Assembly: GCA_023055505.1 (NCBI GenBank)
Contig: JALIRH010000002.1
Coordinates: 19,488,937-19,552,936, forward strand
Reading direction: 5' to 3'
From: Callipepla californica brunnescens
Taxonomy: Eukaryota > Chordata > Aves > Galliformes > Odontophoridae
DNA length: 64,000 nt
Shown: positions 25,081-37,783 of the stretch, piece after piece
Layout: the number at the start of each line of letters is the position of its first letter
How positions within the stretch are numbered: the first letter of the stretch is position 1
Notes under the pieces: generated by a model
Seen by the model: only the letters and a program-made list of their open reading frames with translations
What the model was told of the DNA's origin: nothing
The model's database searches: none
Program-made: the position numbers and the translations under genes

Positions 25081-25739
25081 AAAATGATTAATTTTAGCGA
25101 AATGATTAATGTAAGAGAAATACAGGCAAACAGTGGAGGCTTTACAGCAGTGTGCACTTGAGACAAACAAAATTAAACATATTTTCACTGCAAAGAGTAT
25201 CATATAACTGACTGTTTCATATGAATGTGTAACTAACATTTTCTTTGCCAAGGGAAACAAACTAGTTATCAGTACAAAGCTAAGTTAGAGATTTAGAAGA
25301 GTGTAAACATATGATAGAAATGCCACTGTTTAACCAAAATAAAGAATGCATAATTCCAAGAATATATTCAAATAATTAGTCAGAATTAAACATTATGTTA
25401 TTGGAAGGAAAGACTCTAAACACAGCTCTGTTTGGTTTTTGAATAGAGACACAATGTTAACATGCAGTAAGCAACATATGTACAAGTTACTCAATATAAC
25501 TGCATCTTTAGTGAAATCAGTAAAAATTAACCTTTCATAAATCAGGAAAAATCATGTCTATTCAACAGGGTTTCAAATCAAAGAAACACAAAGGATTTAG
25601 ATAAACATATTATTGAGTAGGAACTGCTAAAAAGCGGCAAGTAAGCATGTGGTGCACATAAAACACAAACACATCTACTGCTGCTGCACGTGTAGCTCAA
25701 CTTTACCAAAACAATCTATACAGACAAAAGTATTTATGG

Positions 25740-25754
25740 AAAAAAAAAAAAAAC
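25740..25754. repeat. Poly(A) tract
   Basis: About 15 A bases on the plus strand, located about 660 bp past the CR1 at 24195-25080 and not part of it (CR1 elements do not end in poly(A)). Confidence 0.7.
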
Positions 25755-27429
25755 CACAACATTGGTTGACACATACAAGAACATTTCAAAGAAAAATCAC
25801 CTTCTGAAATTTCTGTGCCAGTTTTAACCCTGTTTAAAATGTAGCATAGGTTAATCAATCGCCAAGCAGGGTATAGAAGATGGCTTTTGAATTTACTGCT
25901 TCAGCTTCGGGGATTATTACCAGTTACTGAAAAAAAATAATGGTGGTAACAAAAACATATTTCAGAAAAGACTAACAAATTCAGGGAACCAGAAATGTGA
26001 TTATTTTTAACACTCAAATAATGTAAAATATGTGTTTTTTATACAGAACATATGGATGGATTGCAACGCAATCTGGAATATACTAATTTTCCTTTGAGCA
26101 GTCATACAGACTGTATATAAACCAGAATAACTGCCTTTTTATCAGATTTCTTCTTAATGCATTACTTCTGAAAATGTGGATCTTAAGAGCACATTACAGA
26201 GTGTATTTCCAAAGCCAGTGGCTTTTCTGGTTAAAGCTGAAGTGAATCATGAAGTAAAAAGATCAGAGGTTTTGACTTTTTTTGAAAATTTACCAATGTG
26301 TCTTTACCAATGTGTCCAACATAATATCCTTTAGAAGTACTGATATCTTTAAATCTTTCTTAGTACTTCCATATCATACAAACTGTGAAGTACAATATAA
26401 TACACCAGATTATCAGTATATAAAAGTTACCATGAATAAATATCTATGGAACATCCATTATTTGCTCTTCAGGTTTTTAACTTAAGGCAAGCAAAATCAA
26501 AAAGGTTATTCTTAAATTTATTGTTACAATATTAATTACTAAAAACTTTAAAACTTTGAAATTGAGAATCAATCCATTAAGCATTAGAACAGTTGCATAG
26601 TGGACTGCTATCATGACAGTAAAACAAATTCATCCTTTTTAATTTCAGAAAATTCTGTTTGCTGTGTTCTTGGTGGTCTTTTATTTTGTTCATTTTTCTC
26701 TCCTAATTTTCCAGCTGGCAAGTCCAAAATTCAGAGTTTTGAAAATCAATTTTGAACAGTACTTTAGTACAGTTTCAGTACTTTGATCTATTAACTTTAT
26801 TTCTTGTTCTGCACCACAATTCAAGTTGTTATTTCAGTATTATTGAGAAATAAATTAAAATAACGTAACTGAATCAATTCCAACAGCTGCTGCCACTTTC
26901 ATCTACAATCGTGTCTTGGGTGTCCTAGGGTTCTTATAATTTAGCATTTTAGCCTGAAAAGCCTTCTGTTGTTGATTACCTCACACTGTACACTCAGCAC
27001 AGTGCTCCAAGCAGGAAAGGTAATCTATCAATAGTGTATCTTTCTAGACAAAGCAGCAAGAAATGCTTGCTACATTGAGTATCTGAAAGACCATCAGCTG
27101 ATGATGAGGTGCAAAGACTTCTGCTACTTACTTCATCCTGTCTCTGCTGTCAATTTGTTGCTGGTTTGTTTTTTTGTTTTTTTCTTTTTACTTCTGGTTG
27201 TACATTATTCAAGGCAAAACAATTTTGAAAAATGCATATAAATATTACACAATTGTACTAATATTAACTTCCTTTGTTTAATTGAGTTTGGAAAAGAAAA
27301 GTAGTGGGAAGCTGAAAGTCCTATAGAAGGCTAAAGTATGTCCTTGTCTATGGGAATATACACTGATAACACGTTAGGAATAACCACAGCAAACTTAGCA
27401 GGAGTGGATAATTCACCCAAGGGTCAAAC

Positions 27430-27990
27430 TGAGGTCCACAGAGGGTCCTTGACAGGCTGGAGAAATGGGCTGAAAGGAACCTATTAAATTCAACAAGAAG
27501 AAGTGCAGAGTCCTGCGCCTCGGGAGGAACAGCTACAGGCACCAGCACATGCTGGAGACAGCCAGGTGAAAAGCAGCTCTGAGGAAAAGGACTTGGGGTC
27601 CTGGTGGATGCCAAGATTCACATTAGTCAGCATTGTGATCCTGCCACTAAGAAGCCTGATGGCATTCTTGGCTGTATTTGGCAAAGCATCAGCAACAGGT
27701 CAAGGGAGGAGATTCTTCCCCTCCAGTAAGCATTGGTGATGCTGCACCTGGAGTACTGAGTCCAGTTCTGGGCTTCCCAGTACAAGAGAGATCTGGACAT
27801 ACCAGACAGAGTCCAAAGGAGGGCCAAGGATCAAGGACCTGGAGGGGTTTGAGCCATTTGAGGAGGGGCTGAGAGAGTTGGAAATGTTCAACCAGAAGGC
27901 AAGGGGATTCAAGGGAAATCTTATCATTGCATACACGTATCTGAAGAAAGATTTGAAGAGAATGGAACTGTGCTCTTTTCATTGGTGCAC
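27430..27990 (+). mobile_element. CR1 LINE fragment: C-terminal reverse transcriptase, plus orientation
   Basis: Plus-strand CR1 reverse transcriptase remnant. Landmarks with frame changes are LDRLEKWAERNLL, KGLGVLVDAKIHISQHCDPA, GILGCIWQSISNRSREEILP, and VQFWASQYKRDLDIPDRVQR, ending near the CR1 sequence GCTCTTTTCAxTGGTGC. It has internal stops and indels. Unlike most CR1 copies it lacks the 3' UTR, so it is truncated at both ends, or was broken later. The cluster of overlapping ORFs at 27348-28120 on both strands derives from it. Confidence 0.88.
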
Positions 27991-29005
27991 AACTTACTGT
28001 ATTAAGGACTTCACAGACTTCACACGTGGGAATTTGCCTCAAGTTCAGTTAAAAGAGATGTTAATTCTATTCTTGATTAAAATAAACAAGAGGCATTGGC
28101 TTTGCTGTATCACCTTCTAAAGAAAACATGCTGCATGTTATACTAGACAGTGTACAAATAGACAGTCGAACATATTTTTATAAACTGTTTAAGTAGATAT
28201 ACATTACTGACAGAAAAAATTACTAAATCTAAGCTTGTGACAAACATTAGGCACATCAAAAGCAGGGAAAAACTGTTTTGTGCTTGAAGTTTTTACATGT
28301 AAACATTTTGTTTCTGCAAAAATGAATTTTATAAGAGGTATTACTATTTGAGAATAAAAATCCAGTTATGCCCCTCTGAATAGCATTATTTTGACCTACT
28401 TTCAATATTTGCAATAAGATGTGATAATGGACAAGTCTGTAATGTAGAAGGGAAGAAACTTAGTTTACACAAGGCTTTAACTTCAGTAAAGAAACACATG
28501 GTATTGTTCTTATACTACTAGTCACCATGGGAGAAATTCAAAAGCGTTTCATTCAAGCTCTAAGAAAGTGTCTCATGGATTTTTACACTGCAACGTTCTC
28601 ATTGTTTTTGTTCTTGAAGAGGGACAATGGAAAACTTACAGATGGATGTTGAAACTTAAAATGAATATATATAAATAAGTTACATTTACATCCTTTTACC
28701 CTAGAGCATTGACCATATAGTCACAACAGTAACCACATAGATTATTATTCAAATGCGTAACAGCAGCCACATTTTGGCATGCACATTCGCTTTATAACAA
28801 AAAGGTAATACACTACAATGCAATTCATTGAAAGCATCTGGCTTTACATATTCCATTGTATTTCAAAAATTATGCAGCAGCTTTAAAAACACTAGTTCTA
28901 TTTCCAAATTTTCTTCTTACCAAGTATGTTTTAAGTAAATATAATAATGATCCATGGAGCTTGCACGCCATACAGAGACAAAATTTATGTAGAAGTGATG
29001 TACAC

Positions 29006-29532
29006 TGTCCTGGTTTCAGCTGTGACACAGTTGATTTTATTCATAGTGTCTGGTATGATGCCATGTTTTGGTTTCAAGAGAAAAGCAATGCTGATAACAC
29101 ACCAATGTTGTAGTTGTTGCTGACCAGTACTGTACAGAGCCAAGGCTGTTTCTCATACTATCATGCCAGCAAGAGAGCTAGGGGCACAAAGAGAAGGGAG
29201 GGGACAGAACCAGAAGAGCTGACCTAGGTGAAAGGATATTCCATATCATACATGGTGTTATGTAAAAAAAACCTATAAAACTGCGGGGGCCAGGGGAGTG
29301 GGGGCTGCTGCTTGGGCACCAGTCAGTGGGAGGCAAACAACTGCTTCATACAACACTTGTTTTTTGTGTGTGTATATACGTAACCATTGTTACTGTTATT
29401 TTTCTCTTCCTTTTCTTTCTTACTAAATAGTTTTTATCTCAACCTACAAGTTCTTCCCCATCGCCCTGGGAGGCAGGGAATCGAGCAAAAGATTGCACGG
29501 TGTTTAGCTGCTTATCACGTTAAACCACGAAA
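29006..29532 (+). mobile_element. Solo LTR of an avian ERVL-type endogenous retrovirus
   Basis: The 5' end starts TGTCCTGGTTTCAGCTGTGA and the 3' end is TTAAACCACGAA, matching a widespread avian ERVL-family LTR (canonical TGTxCTGGTTTC... to ...GGTTAAACCACGACA) over its full length. Inside, in the right order, are GATAACACACCAATGTT, GGGAGGGGACAGAACCAG, AAAGGATATTCCATATCATA, a TATA box TATAAAA at 29274-29280, a weakened poly(A) signal ACTAAA at 29422-29427, and TTTTTATCTCAACCTACAAG. No gag, pol or primer-binding region adjoins it, so it is a solo LTR. The terminal CA has been lost and I cannot confirm a target-site duplication. It lies antisense to VPS13B and has a core promoter pointing to higher coordinates. 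Confidence 0.85.
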
Positions 29533-30766
29533 TAGAGTAAATAGATCTCCAAATTACAAATTAAACACTAAATTCAGTTCTCCTGCATGAACGGTTTTCA
29601 TATATATTGTTCCTAAATAAAGAAAATTCCACATTGGAGGAAGAAAATAGAACATATCCTCTAACAAGACAAAAAGAAGCAGAGAACTGTACTGTAGTCT
29701 TAAGCGATGACTCAAAAAGGTGTTACTTCTAGCCTAAATATATTAAGAATATATTTAAGAATCACATCGTTGTGTGGAACAAATTTTCTTTCAAAAAGCT
29801 TCTTTTACCTTCTGGTGTTTACCCTTAGCCAGATGTTTAAAAAATCATTTATTATTAACAACATTTTTCAGGCACCTTCTAAGAGCATATCAGGTCATGA
29901 GGCCTATTGTAATACATATTACATAAACAAAGCTAAAGAGTTCATAACCTATTCCTACAAAATAGACTAGGTAAAGAAGGGGGACAAAGTGTAAAGAAAT
30001 AAGACCTATAGATAACTCAGTTATATCACTGTATCAGCTGTCATGTTGGTTCTACAATTACTAACTTCTGGGTAATCAAGGTGCAAACAAGTCGGTTGAG
30101 TAAGAAGCTGACAAAGGGGCAGTCCTCAGTAGGATGAGTTTTTCCCACACACCATTTTTTCCGTTCCTTTGCACCAGTTGAATAAAATGTATTTTTCCAA
30201 CACCATTATGTACCTTTCCAAAATTTAATGGTGCCTTATCATTCAAAATGTTCATATAGAAATCTTTCATTAACATTAATTTATATAACCAGCAGTTATT
30301 CATTGTGTTCTCTTTCAATTGCCTTTTTCTATCAGATAATTAGAACTGTCAACATGATACCAATTCCAACATCACTTTAACTGAAATAAAAGACTGCACA
30401 TCTAAATATAAAAAAGACCATGTCTGTGGCAGACGTGAAGAAAATTCATTTGGAAAAAAAAGCTTTACATATATTACACATATTTAGACATGAACGGTCT
30501 AAAAGGTGTGAAGACATCATCCTGTTCCAGTTATGATGCAAGAATGAAAAAAAATTCAACACAGTCAAAAACAGTGTAAAATTATTACAATGATAAAACA
30601 GCAATTCACACACTGAAGATTTTCAGATGGTGCTGGTGCTGAACAAGTTTAACGAGACTCGAATATTTGACAATTACTACATTAACGAGGTAACTAACAT
30701 ACAAGAAACAGAAATGTTTGCAGATCATGTTAATCCTCTCACTTCAAAACCTTTCTAATGTGCTCA

Positions 30767-30796
30767 GTGTGTATATATATACATATACACACACAC
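30767..30796. repeat. Palindromic GT/TA/CA microsatellite
   Basis: GTGTGTATAT at 30767-30776 is the exact reverse complement of ATATACACAC at 30783-30792, with a 6-base spacer, followed by extra CA units. It lies about 720 bp downstream (in transcript sense) of exon D and could form a hairpin. Confidence 0.8.
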
Positions 30797-31517
30797 CATG
30801 AGATCAGTATCAAAAGATTCTTCTATTGGTCACTTAACAGTCGGTGACTTATAACTGAGACAGAATACAGAACATCAAGCTACACAGCCCACTCAGTTGA
30901 TCAACCATAACCAATTCGATGTTTACAATACACTGTTATCTTGCCAAACAACAGAAAAGGAAAACAACAAAAGGAAGTTTAAAACCTGGCAAAAACATTC
31001 CATGAAAAGTCTGTGGCTTGGAACTTATGGTTAAGCATACCTCAAAGAAAACACTGTGCAACACATACCCAGAGCCTTACCTACCTGCATCTCTTTCAAG
31101 CACATTGTATACAAATAAGTATCTTGAAGTTATTCACAGAATCCATTACAGCATTCACTTACATTATGAACTGTATGGTTCATCTCCTACTAAACTGAGC
31201 ATTAATTGGTGACTTTTTAAAAACAAATACTGTAATTATTTGATAACCCATCCTAGGCGACTAAAATCTGATTGATCCTAGAGAGTGACCATCAGAAAAC
31301 CTTCCCTCTTTTCTTTTAATTGAAAATTGCAAATGAAAACACTACGAAAACTTCAACATGCAAAATACAACATTTTAAATAAATAAAAATCAGAACAAAA
31401 CACTATGTGCAGCAAACTAAAATGACAAAAAAATGCATGGAACAAAAACGCCCTACTGGAATATATGCAACACAAAATTTTTCCTCTCCTAATTCCTTCT
31501 CCTCCAAGAATACATAC

Positions 31518-31627
31518 CTGTTGAATATGTCTACTAGCACGTTTCTGAGGCTGGTAGATAAGCCAAGTATACAGCACTGGATCAACATTAATTGCTAACC
31601 CTTGTATGCTGGACAAAAGTACTGCAC
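31518..31627 (-). CDS. VPS13B: VPS13B exon D (about human residues 942-978)
   Basis: This is the 5'-most exon in the window, 110 nt: two bases completing a split Gly codon, then 36 codons. The acceptor is a pyrimidine-rich tract ending TGTGTGTAG (AG at 31628-31629). It reads AVLLSSIQGLAINVDPVLY, then TWLIYQPQKRASRHIQQ, ending at a CAG|GTATGT donor (GT at 31516-31517). SIQGLAxNVDPxLYTWLIYQPQKR is nearly identical to human VPS13B. A second in-frame AG lies five bases inside the exon (GTGCAG), but homology keeps the first. The preceding exon, which should end in a sequence like CHNS plus one base, is not found between 31630 and 64000. Confidence 0.96.
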
Positions 31628-34619
31628 CTACACACACAGAAAAGAAAACAAGACAGTTACTGTCCATATATATTCATTTTTCTTGCGCACATATCTTTGA
31701 TGCAGCTTTCGGTTTGGACTGTATATAAATATATTTTTCTTACAATTCTTATTAAAAGTAATAATTACCACATAAACTTCATTATCCTATTGAAAATTAG
31801 AAACTTGCCATGAACACAGACAGACACACACATAAGACACAGAGAACTGCATTTTGATTTTGGTTGTTGGATCTTTTCGCCAAGGAAAATGGTTGCTTTC
31901 ACAAAATTCAGCATATAACTGAATACACATAACACCTTTCCACAGATTCTCAGCCATCAAAAATATTATGCAAGAAATGAGTCAGATGATCCCTGACATA
32001 AAAGAATATAATGCATGACTCGCTGCATCACCAATAAAGAGAAACCTGGTTTGGGCAGTGAATTTTTTTTTAATCTCTTTTAACAAAGACAGCATTCTGC
32101 TCAAATCAAACATTTTCAACGTAGATGTGGTTCCAAATACTCTTTAGCAAACCTTCTGAGCAAAATAAAAGGCAAATTTTTCAACTCTGCTTACGTTGGT
32201 ATTGTTAGTACTCCGTGCTTTCCTTAAATTTTACAATTTATCTTATTTTGTTTAAAACACATTTTAGAATTTGAAGGACTACTAGATAAAGCTATTGTAA
32301 CTTTGATTCTAAAAAGAAAATGCATAGTTTCCTTACGCTTGTGAAGAAAAACATACACAGGAAGCACAGAGAGACCCAAAATACAAGGAAAGCTGTTCTC
32401 AGTATCGAGAAATCTTAACATATTTCAAAAGCCAGGCACCCTAAAACCCAGTTTGAGTCTCTCTTTCCTTTCTACCTACATTAAAAATCTGACCATGAAT
32501 TTAGAGAGGCTCCTGTTTAAATGGTACAGATAAATTCTTAATGATGTTTTTTACAGAATCGAGCTGCAAGATTCAGAAGCAAATGGATTAACATAATACA
32601 AAGTGATTACATTCAAAAAGTACTGCAAGCAGTAATAAGCAGCTGCATTTTCGTGCAAATATTGCAATTTTATAATCAACAAATAGATGAAATGAAGAAA
32701 TAAATAACTAAATACATTCAAGAAAAAATACTGGTTACTGGGACGTCCAGTATCAAGTTCAAGAGAATTACAGTAGTTTTATAATTCAAAGAATCCTGAG
32801 TTATTTTCTAGAGAAATACCTAGTAACATATTTGCTCTGTAGCATACAACAGTGCTGCAATCTGAATTCAATAATAAGTTTAAATTAATTCAGAAAGTAC
32901 ATCACAAAATTCAATATACTTAGGAAAAAAATTAAGAAATCCCGTGTCTGAACAGACATAATACATCACAAAACTGTGAAAAGAAAACCAAAGAAGACCT
33001 AAACTTATTACACATAACAATTTTAAAACCTGTTGAATTCCAAGTACCAGAAATACCATCAGAACAGGGCTATGCAAGTAAAGCCTGGTGAGTACAATGG
33101 GAAAAAGGCAGTCAAGAAATACACAAAGATAAATCATCAGCTTAACACAGGCTTGGAGTTGGAACACACACTTAGAGGAACTCCTATACATAGACTCGTC
33201 TTTGTGATCTGATGGTTTTAAATGTCAGTAATAAACCTTAGAAATAAATCTGCAACTTAAGGCAAAGCTGATGTGGAGCATATAGTAAAAGGGTAATGTG
33301 CAAGTAAGTAAGAACAGCGGTGAATGCGTATGCAGCAGGATCTGGAGGAAACTAGCAAATGGAAGCAGAAGGTAACGGAAGACTGATAAAGTAGACGCTG
33401 CGATCGTTCACTTTTATAATATAGCTGGATGCCAAAAGCAGAGAATTCTGCATCCTTAAGAGATAATGTGCATTGTCAGCAATGCTTAATGAAAGGTTTA
33501 GTGCATAAGTGATATGGCAAGTGAGAGTCAGAGACCTCCCAAAGAGAGAGGAATAAAATCAGCCTACAGGCAAAATCAGCAGATATCCCATATTTACAAC
33601 AGACCTTGAAAAGAAAGAAAAAAAACCTGTTACTGTAGCACATGGTGCTAGGTACTCCATTTAGTTTTGTGTTCAATGCAAAATAAAGTTAGCAAGAAGT
33701 AAGATGTTGAAAACAATTAAGCCATGCTTTGAACTGAAACTATCTTTAAACTTCAATGGAGTCACTATCACAACCCCATAAAACTTTAAAGTAAGGTAGG
33801 GCAGAGAGCAAAATAGTTTATTTTCCAGTTGTCTTTTGTCATTGATAGCTTGTGTCTGAGGAGAAAAAAAATAAAAAAATCCACAGCCTAACATACGAGT
33901 AGTTAGATAAGCAATTGCACTATCTGACTTTCAATTGGAATGCCAGGTAATTTTGGCCTCTTACCAAACCATTTATGTCACTCTGAATTACTGAAATTTA
34001 CTGCTCTATTTGCTACTCCAGCTGCTATATTCACTGGGCAACATAATCACCTATATAAAGCTGGATTTTGTGTAACAGCTCTCTTCGAAATAACTAAATA
34101 ATCACAGAAAATACTCTCAGATGTGTTGTTTCTCCCTTGCCATCCCAAAGCACTTAAACTTGAGCTCTCATGCTAAGAAATAAGAAGCACCCTAGCTTTC
34201 AGGGAAGACATCTGTGGGAGAACCAAGCTCTAAGCTGGAAGCAGGCCCCTTACATGCCTCAGAAAAAAATAAATTTGTTATTTCTCTCTGTCAAGATGCA
34301 ACACTCGATTTTCCTGGATTTCATTAAGACTGCGGTGAACTTTCTTTTCTTCCCTCCCCCTTTTCTCCTCTTAATTAAATTTACATTTCAGAACGAAAAA
34401 AAAAAAGCAAAACCTACATCCATACCATACTGGGTTTCATTTTCAGAACCCAGCTCTTGCCAGTGTTCTCTCTTACATCTCTCCAGAAAATGATTTAAAA
34501 ATAAGAACAAACCCAACACGGCGTAATGCTTGAAAGTTTGAAAAGAATTTCCTCAAAGTCGTGGCATTACATGCCAGGTGCAGTTAGGCAAATAATTTCT
34601 TCCTTCCCTAACATTTGGC

Positions 34620-35150
34620 CGTCTCTGGAGTCACGAAGCTGAGAGGCAGCGGGCAGGAGCAGGAGGCAGCTCAGTGCAGCTGCACTCCCACTCTGCAGTC
34701 AGCCTTCTCCATGAGCTTCCTTGGAGGACAACAGTTTTCCTGGTAGCACTCACTCTCCTGAAGGCCTGGGGGTCAAGGAGGTTAATGCAGGGTATTCTGC
34801 TACCAGGTGGGCTCTGCCAACAGCTCTTCCTGCCCTGCATCAGGGAAGAGAGGGGCAGATGGATCAGGGGTTCTAAGCTGTCTTCTTCACAAGGAGAAAC
34901 TGAAGAATATAGGAGGTTGAACACACAGTATGGTACACTTCTTGCGAAGCAAGTGGAGCAGAAAAGGACATGTGGGGGATGTGGCTCTGTAGAGTCGAGG
35001 AGTAGAGTGCTGGTGCTGAGGGATGCTCAGCAGAGTTGGAGGTACAGAACAGGGCTTCAAAGATCACAGAACCAGAAAAGAAAAATAATAGGAGGTGACA
35101 ATGCCTGGAGAAAACAGCTGCTTGTTTTGAGGTGTAGAACCTCATGAAAG
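34620..35150. other. GC-rich block of uncertain origin, possibly a decayed CR1 ORF1 segment
   Basis: A block of about 530 bp with clearly higher GC than its surroundings, with long ORFs on both strands (34674-35147 plus, 157 codons; 34631-34924 minus, 97 codons; 34873-35145 minus, 90 codons). The plus ORF contains a CGGCGSVESR pair of Cys-x2-Cys residues followed by a KRKIIGGD segment. These faintly recall the order of the zinc-binding and KRRVIVVGDS-like parts of avian CR1 ORF1, but the match is weak. It may instead be another old transposon or a non-coding exon. There is no host protein I recognise. Confidence 0.35.
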
Positions 35151-37783
35151 AGTCAGTGTTGCATTATGGAATCACTCTCACCATTCTGCTGGAAAACAAA
35201 ATTCACTAGGAATAGTAAAAGGCCTATAGAGTAAAAACTTCCAGTAAAACATTTCAGATATTCCCCTATAAAATGAACCTAAAATCTCTGCTGGAAACTA
35301 ACGTTTACGTTAATGCACAGTTTTATATTGGGGAGGGATCACAAATACGAAGGAGAATAATAATATGAAAGGGAACAATCTACAATAAAAGCTAATTCTG
35401 ACAAGTTTTGATTGTTTTTGTTAAGTAACCATAGAAAATACTATATCATTTTGCTATGTAAACTACACCATGAGTTATTTTAGCATTGAGCTTATCACTC
35501 CAGGACATGTGAACAATAACTAGGTGCTGATATAGGTTAATTAACAGAATAACATAATAAATAATCCCTTTATTTTTAGTTATATATGCTTCAAACGTCA
35601 GTGTTTTCAAGGGCATTTTCAATAAAGAATACTGTAAAAATAAAAAGTTACCTATCACACAGAAATGAAGAGCTTTTTTGTTGTTTTTTTTCTTTTTTAG
35701 TAAAATTATATAGGTAATTAATATTTCTGCTACTTGAGCAGATCAGATGAACTGTGAACCACTAAATGTGGAAATATCTAACTCTCTTTAATTTCAGCCT
35801 GGAAGTCAACTAAGGGAAAAAGAGCTCACTTCACTACTCTGCTCACTGCCAAAATGGCTCACTTATCCACATTCCAAACAGGCTTTACCAATTAGCTATC
35901 CTATGGCACCACAGTCATTTTCAGTTACGTCCCAAGCTGAAGAACGAGAGCTGAAGTGAGAGTTAGAGACTGCAGTTACAAAGGATAAAAAAGTAATATG
36001 CAAACTCTCTTAGCTTTGTAGAAGCTATGACCAGCCAATGTCATAGTCTTGCAAAAGCTAATCTAATATTAGGTAAGAGATGGAGAAATGCATTTCATCT
36101 TGACTTGCTGACTCAGACAAGGAAAACGGACATCAAAGTTCATTACCTTGAAAAATTCTTTTCCATTACACTTGCTACAGCAACTTGACAATTTTTGTCT
36201 AACCCATAAAATACATGTCCACATAGGTCTCTGTTCAAGGTTGACTTGAGTGATTATAAATTGCCTTTTATGTAAACACCATTCAAATTTTATTTCAGAG
36301 AAAAAATCTCTTAGCCAACTGTACTTTCACAGAGTTTCATGGTCACTAAGTACTTAAAATAACCAGAAGATCATTTAATTTAGTTGCCCATACCAATATT
36401 AGAATATTTCATTAAAAAAACAGTATTAACATTTTCCCAAGAACAAAGCATTTTTCTCTCTAATATCAAATAGTTTCTTCATAGAACAGTTATATTCTGT
36501 TCAAACATGCACATACCACAGAATATTAATACTATGTATTTTTAAAAATAATAGCTTTTGATCTTGGGAAGCATTTAATGAGATCATACTTCTACCACTA
36601 CCTTGTAACCCTCCTACCATGGTTTATAGTTGAAAAGCTCTAAGTGCTGAAACAAGAAGTCTGCATCGTTACTTTTACTTCAAAAACAGAGAAAGTAAGG
36701 CATAGAGGCAAAGTTATTAAATTACACAGCAGAACAGCAGGACACTGGGATAAAATTCAGATGTTAAATTTGTGTGCCATAGCTAAATATTTACTGAAAG
36801 TAGTAGCAAAAATAGAAAAATAAATAAAGGTGGAGTTTTGACCTTGATAAAAATAGGTGTAAATCATATAGGCCTAATTTCAGCTGAATGTTCTGATAAG
36901 TCATTAGAAGGGTTAAAGAAATAAAATATCCAATAGTTCTCTGTAAGCGCCCAAATACTCACAAATGCTGAATTATGGAATTAAAACAGATGGAATTATA
37001 ACCAAAACATAGCATAATAAGGCAAAAGAGAAAACTGCTCAGTACATTGGTTTACATGAAGCTCTGCATGCCAAGCATCACTCTTCTGAAGTACAAGGAG
37101 CCACATTTCAGTAAATCAATCTGGAGTGACACATACCAAGTCAAGCTATGGAGAATCTCCCTCGGGTATTTCATACAGTCTGTCCTTTGATGTTAAAAAT
37201 GGAAATGAGTCCATATAGTATTTTTCCTTTCTTACTGTAGAAAGTTATTACAATGTGCTGAGATGCAAGTTTGCCCAAAAAGGCTGTATGATGTGCCTTT
37301 AGCATGGTTGCTGTAAGTTTTTTAAGAAGAGCATCTTGAAAGGCTGCTTGTTTTCCAGAATTCACTGGAGCAAAACTTTAATTTCCTTTAGAGAATATGA
37401 TGATGTGGGTTAAGGGATGCGGCTTAACAGGCAATAACGATCCGGAAAAACGGGAAATGTGTAGGCAGCAAGAGTATACAGAAATGTTTATTTGGGTGAT
37501 TACTGAATTGCCTCCATTTCTCTTCAAAAATATATTGCCAGTGAGTGAACAAAATAATACCAAGAGCGTGAAAACAATTCCTTTGTTTTACTCTTAAGAA
37601 AAGAGGGAGAAATATGATTACTCTATTTCTATTTCATACAGATGTAGGGTGTTTAATCCAAGGCTTTTAAAGTAATTACGCTACCTGCTAGAGATAAGAG
37701 AGGAATTTAAATAACTTAAGATTGAATAAATTATTTAAGAGAAGAGAAACAGCGATAAGAAAACGTTATAATTTTCTCTCCAG

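Larger units (their letters stand above)
20543..31517 (-). other. VPS13B: VPS13B intron between exons D and C
   Basis: About 11.0 kb of intron from the GTATGT donor of exon D to the AAGCAG acceptor of exon C. It is the most transposon-rich part of the window: a minus-strand CR1 (24195-25080), a plus-strand CR1 fragment (27430-27990) and a solo ERVL-type LTR (29006-29532), plus a possible decayed transposase reading frame (22344-22730) and a TA/CA palindromic repeat (30767-30796). Confidence 0.85.
1959..31627 (-). other. VPS13B: VPS13B gene body, four internal exons (partial gene)
   Basis: Four minus-strand exons join into one uninterrupted reading frame that matches vertebrate VPS13B (vacuolar protein sorting 13 homolog B, COH1). 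Intron phases agree at every join: D ends phase 0, C starts 0 and ends 1, B starts 1 and ends 0, A starts 0 and ends 1. The family is known as rod-shaped bridge-like lipid-transfer proteins with a long hydrophobic groove; VPS13B acts at the Golgi and in endosome-Golgi traffic, and its loss in humans causes Cohen syndrome. The part here is about residues 940-1150, inside the repeating-beta-groove rod. First and last exons, promoter and poly(A) site are outside the window. Identity rests on long near-identical peptide runs recalled from human VPS13B, not on a search. Confidence 0.95.

Noticed and set aside
27348..28120. Cluster of overlapping ORFs on both strands
   Set aside because: They arise from a CR1 fragment with internal stops and frameshifts.
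31353..31667. 104-codon ORF as a separate gene
   Set aside because: Only 31518-31627 is coding (exon D); the rest is intron on either side.
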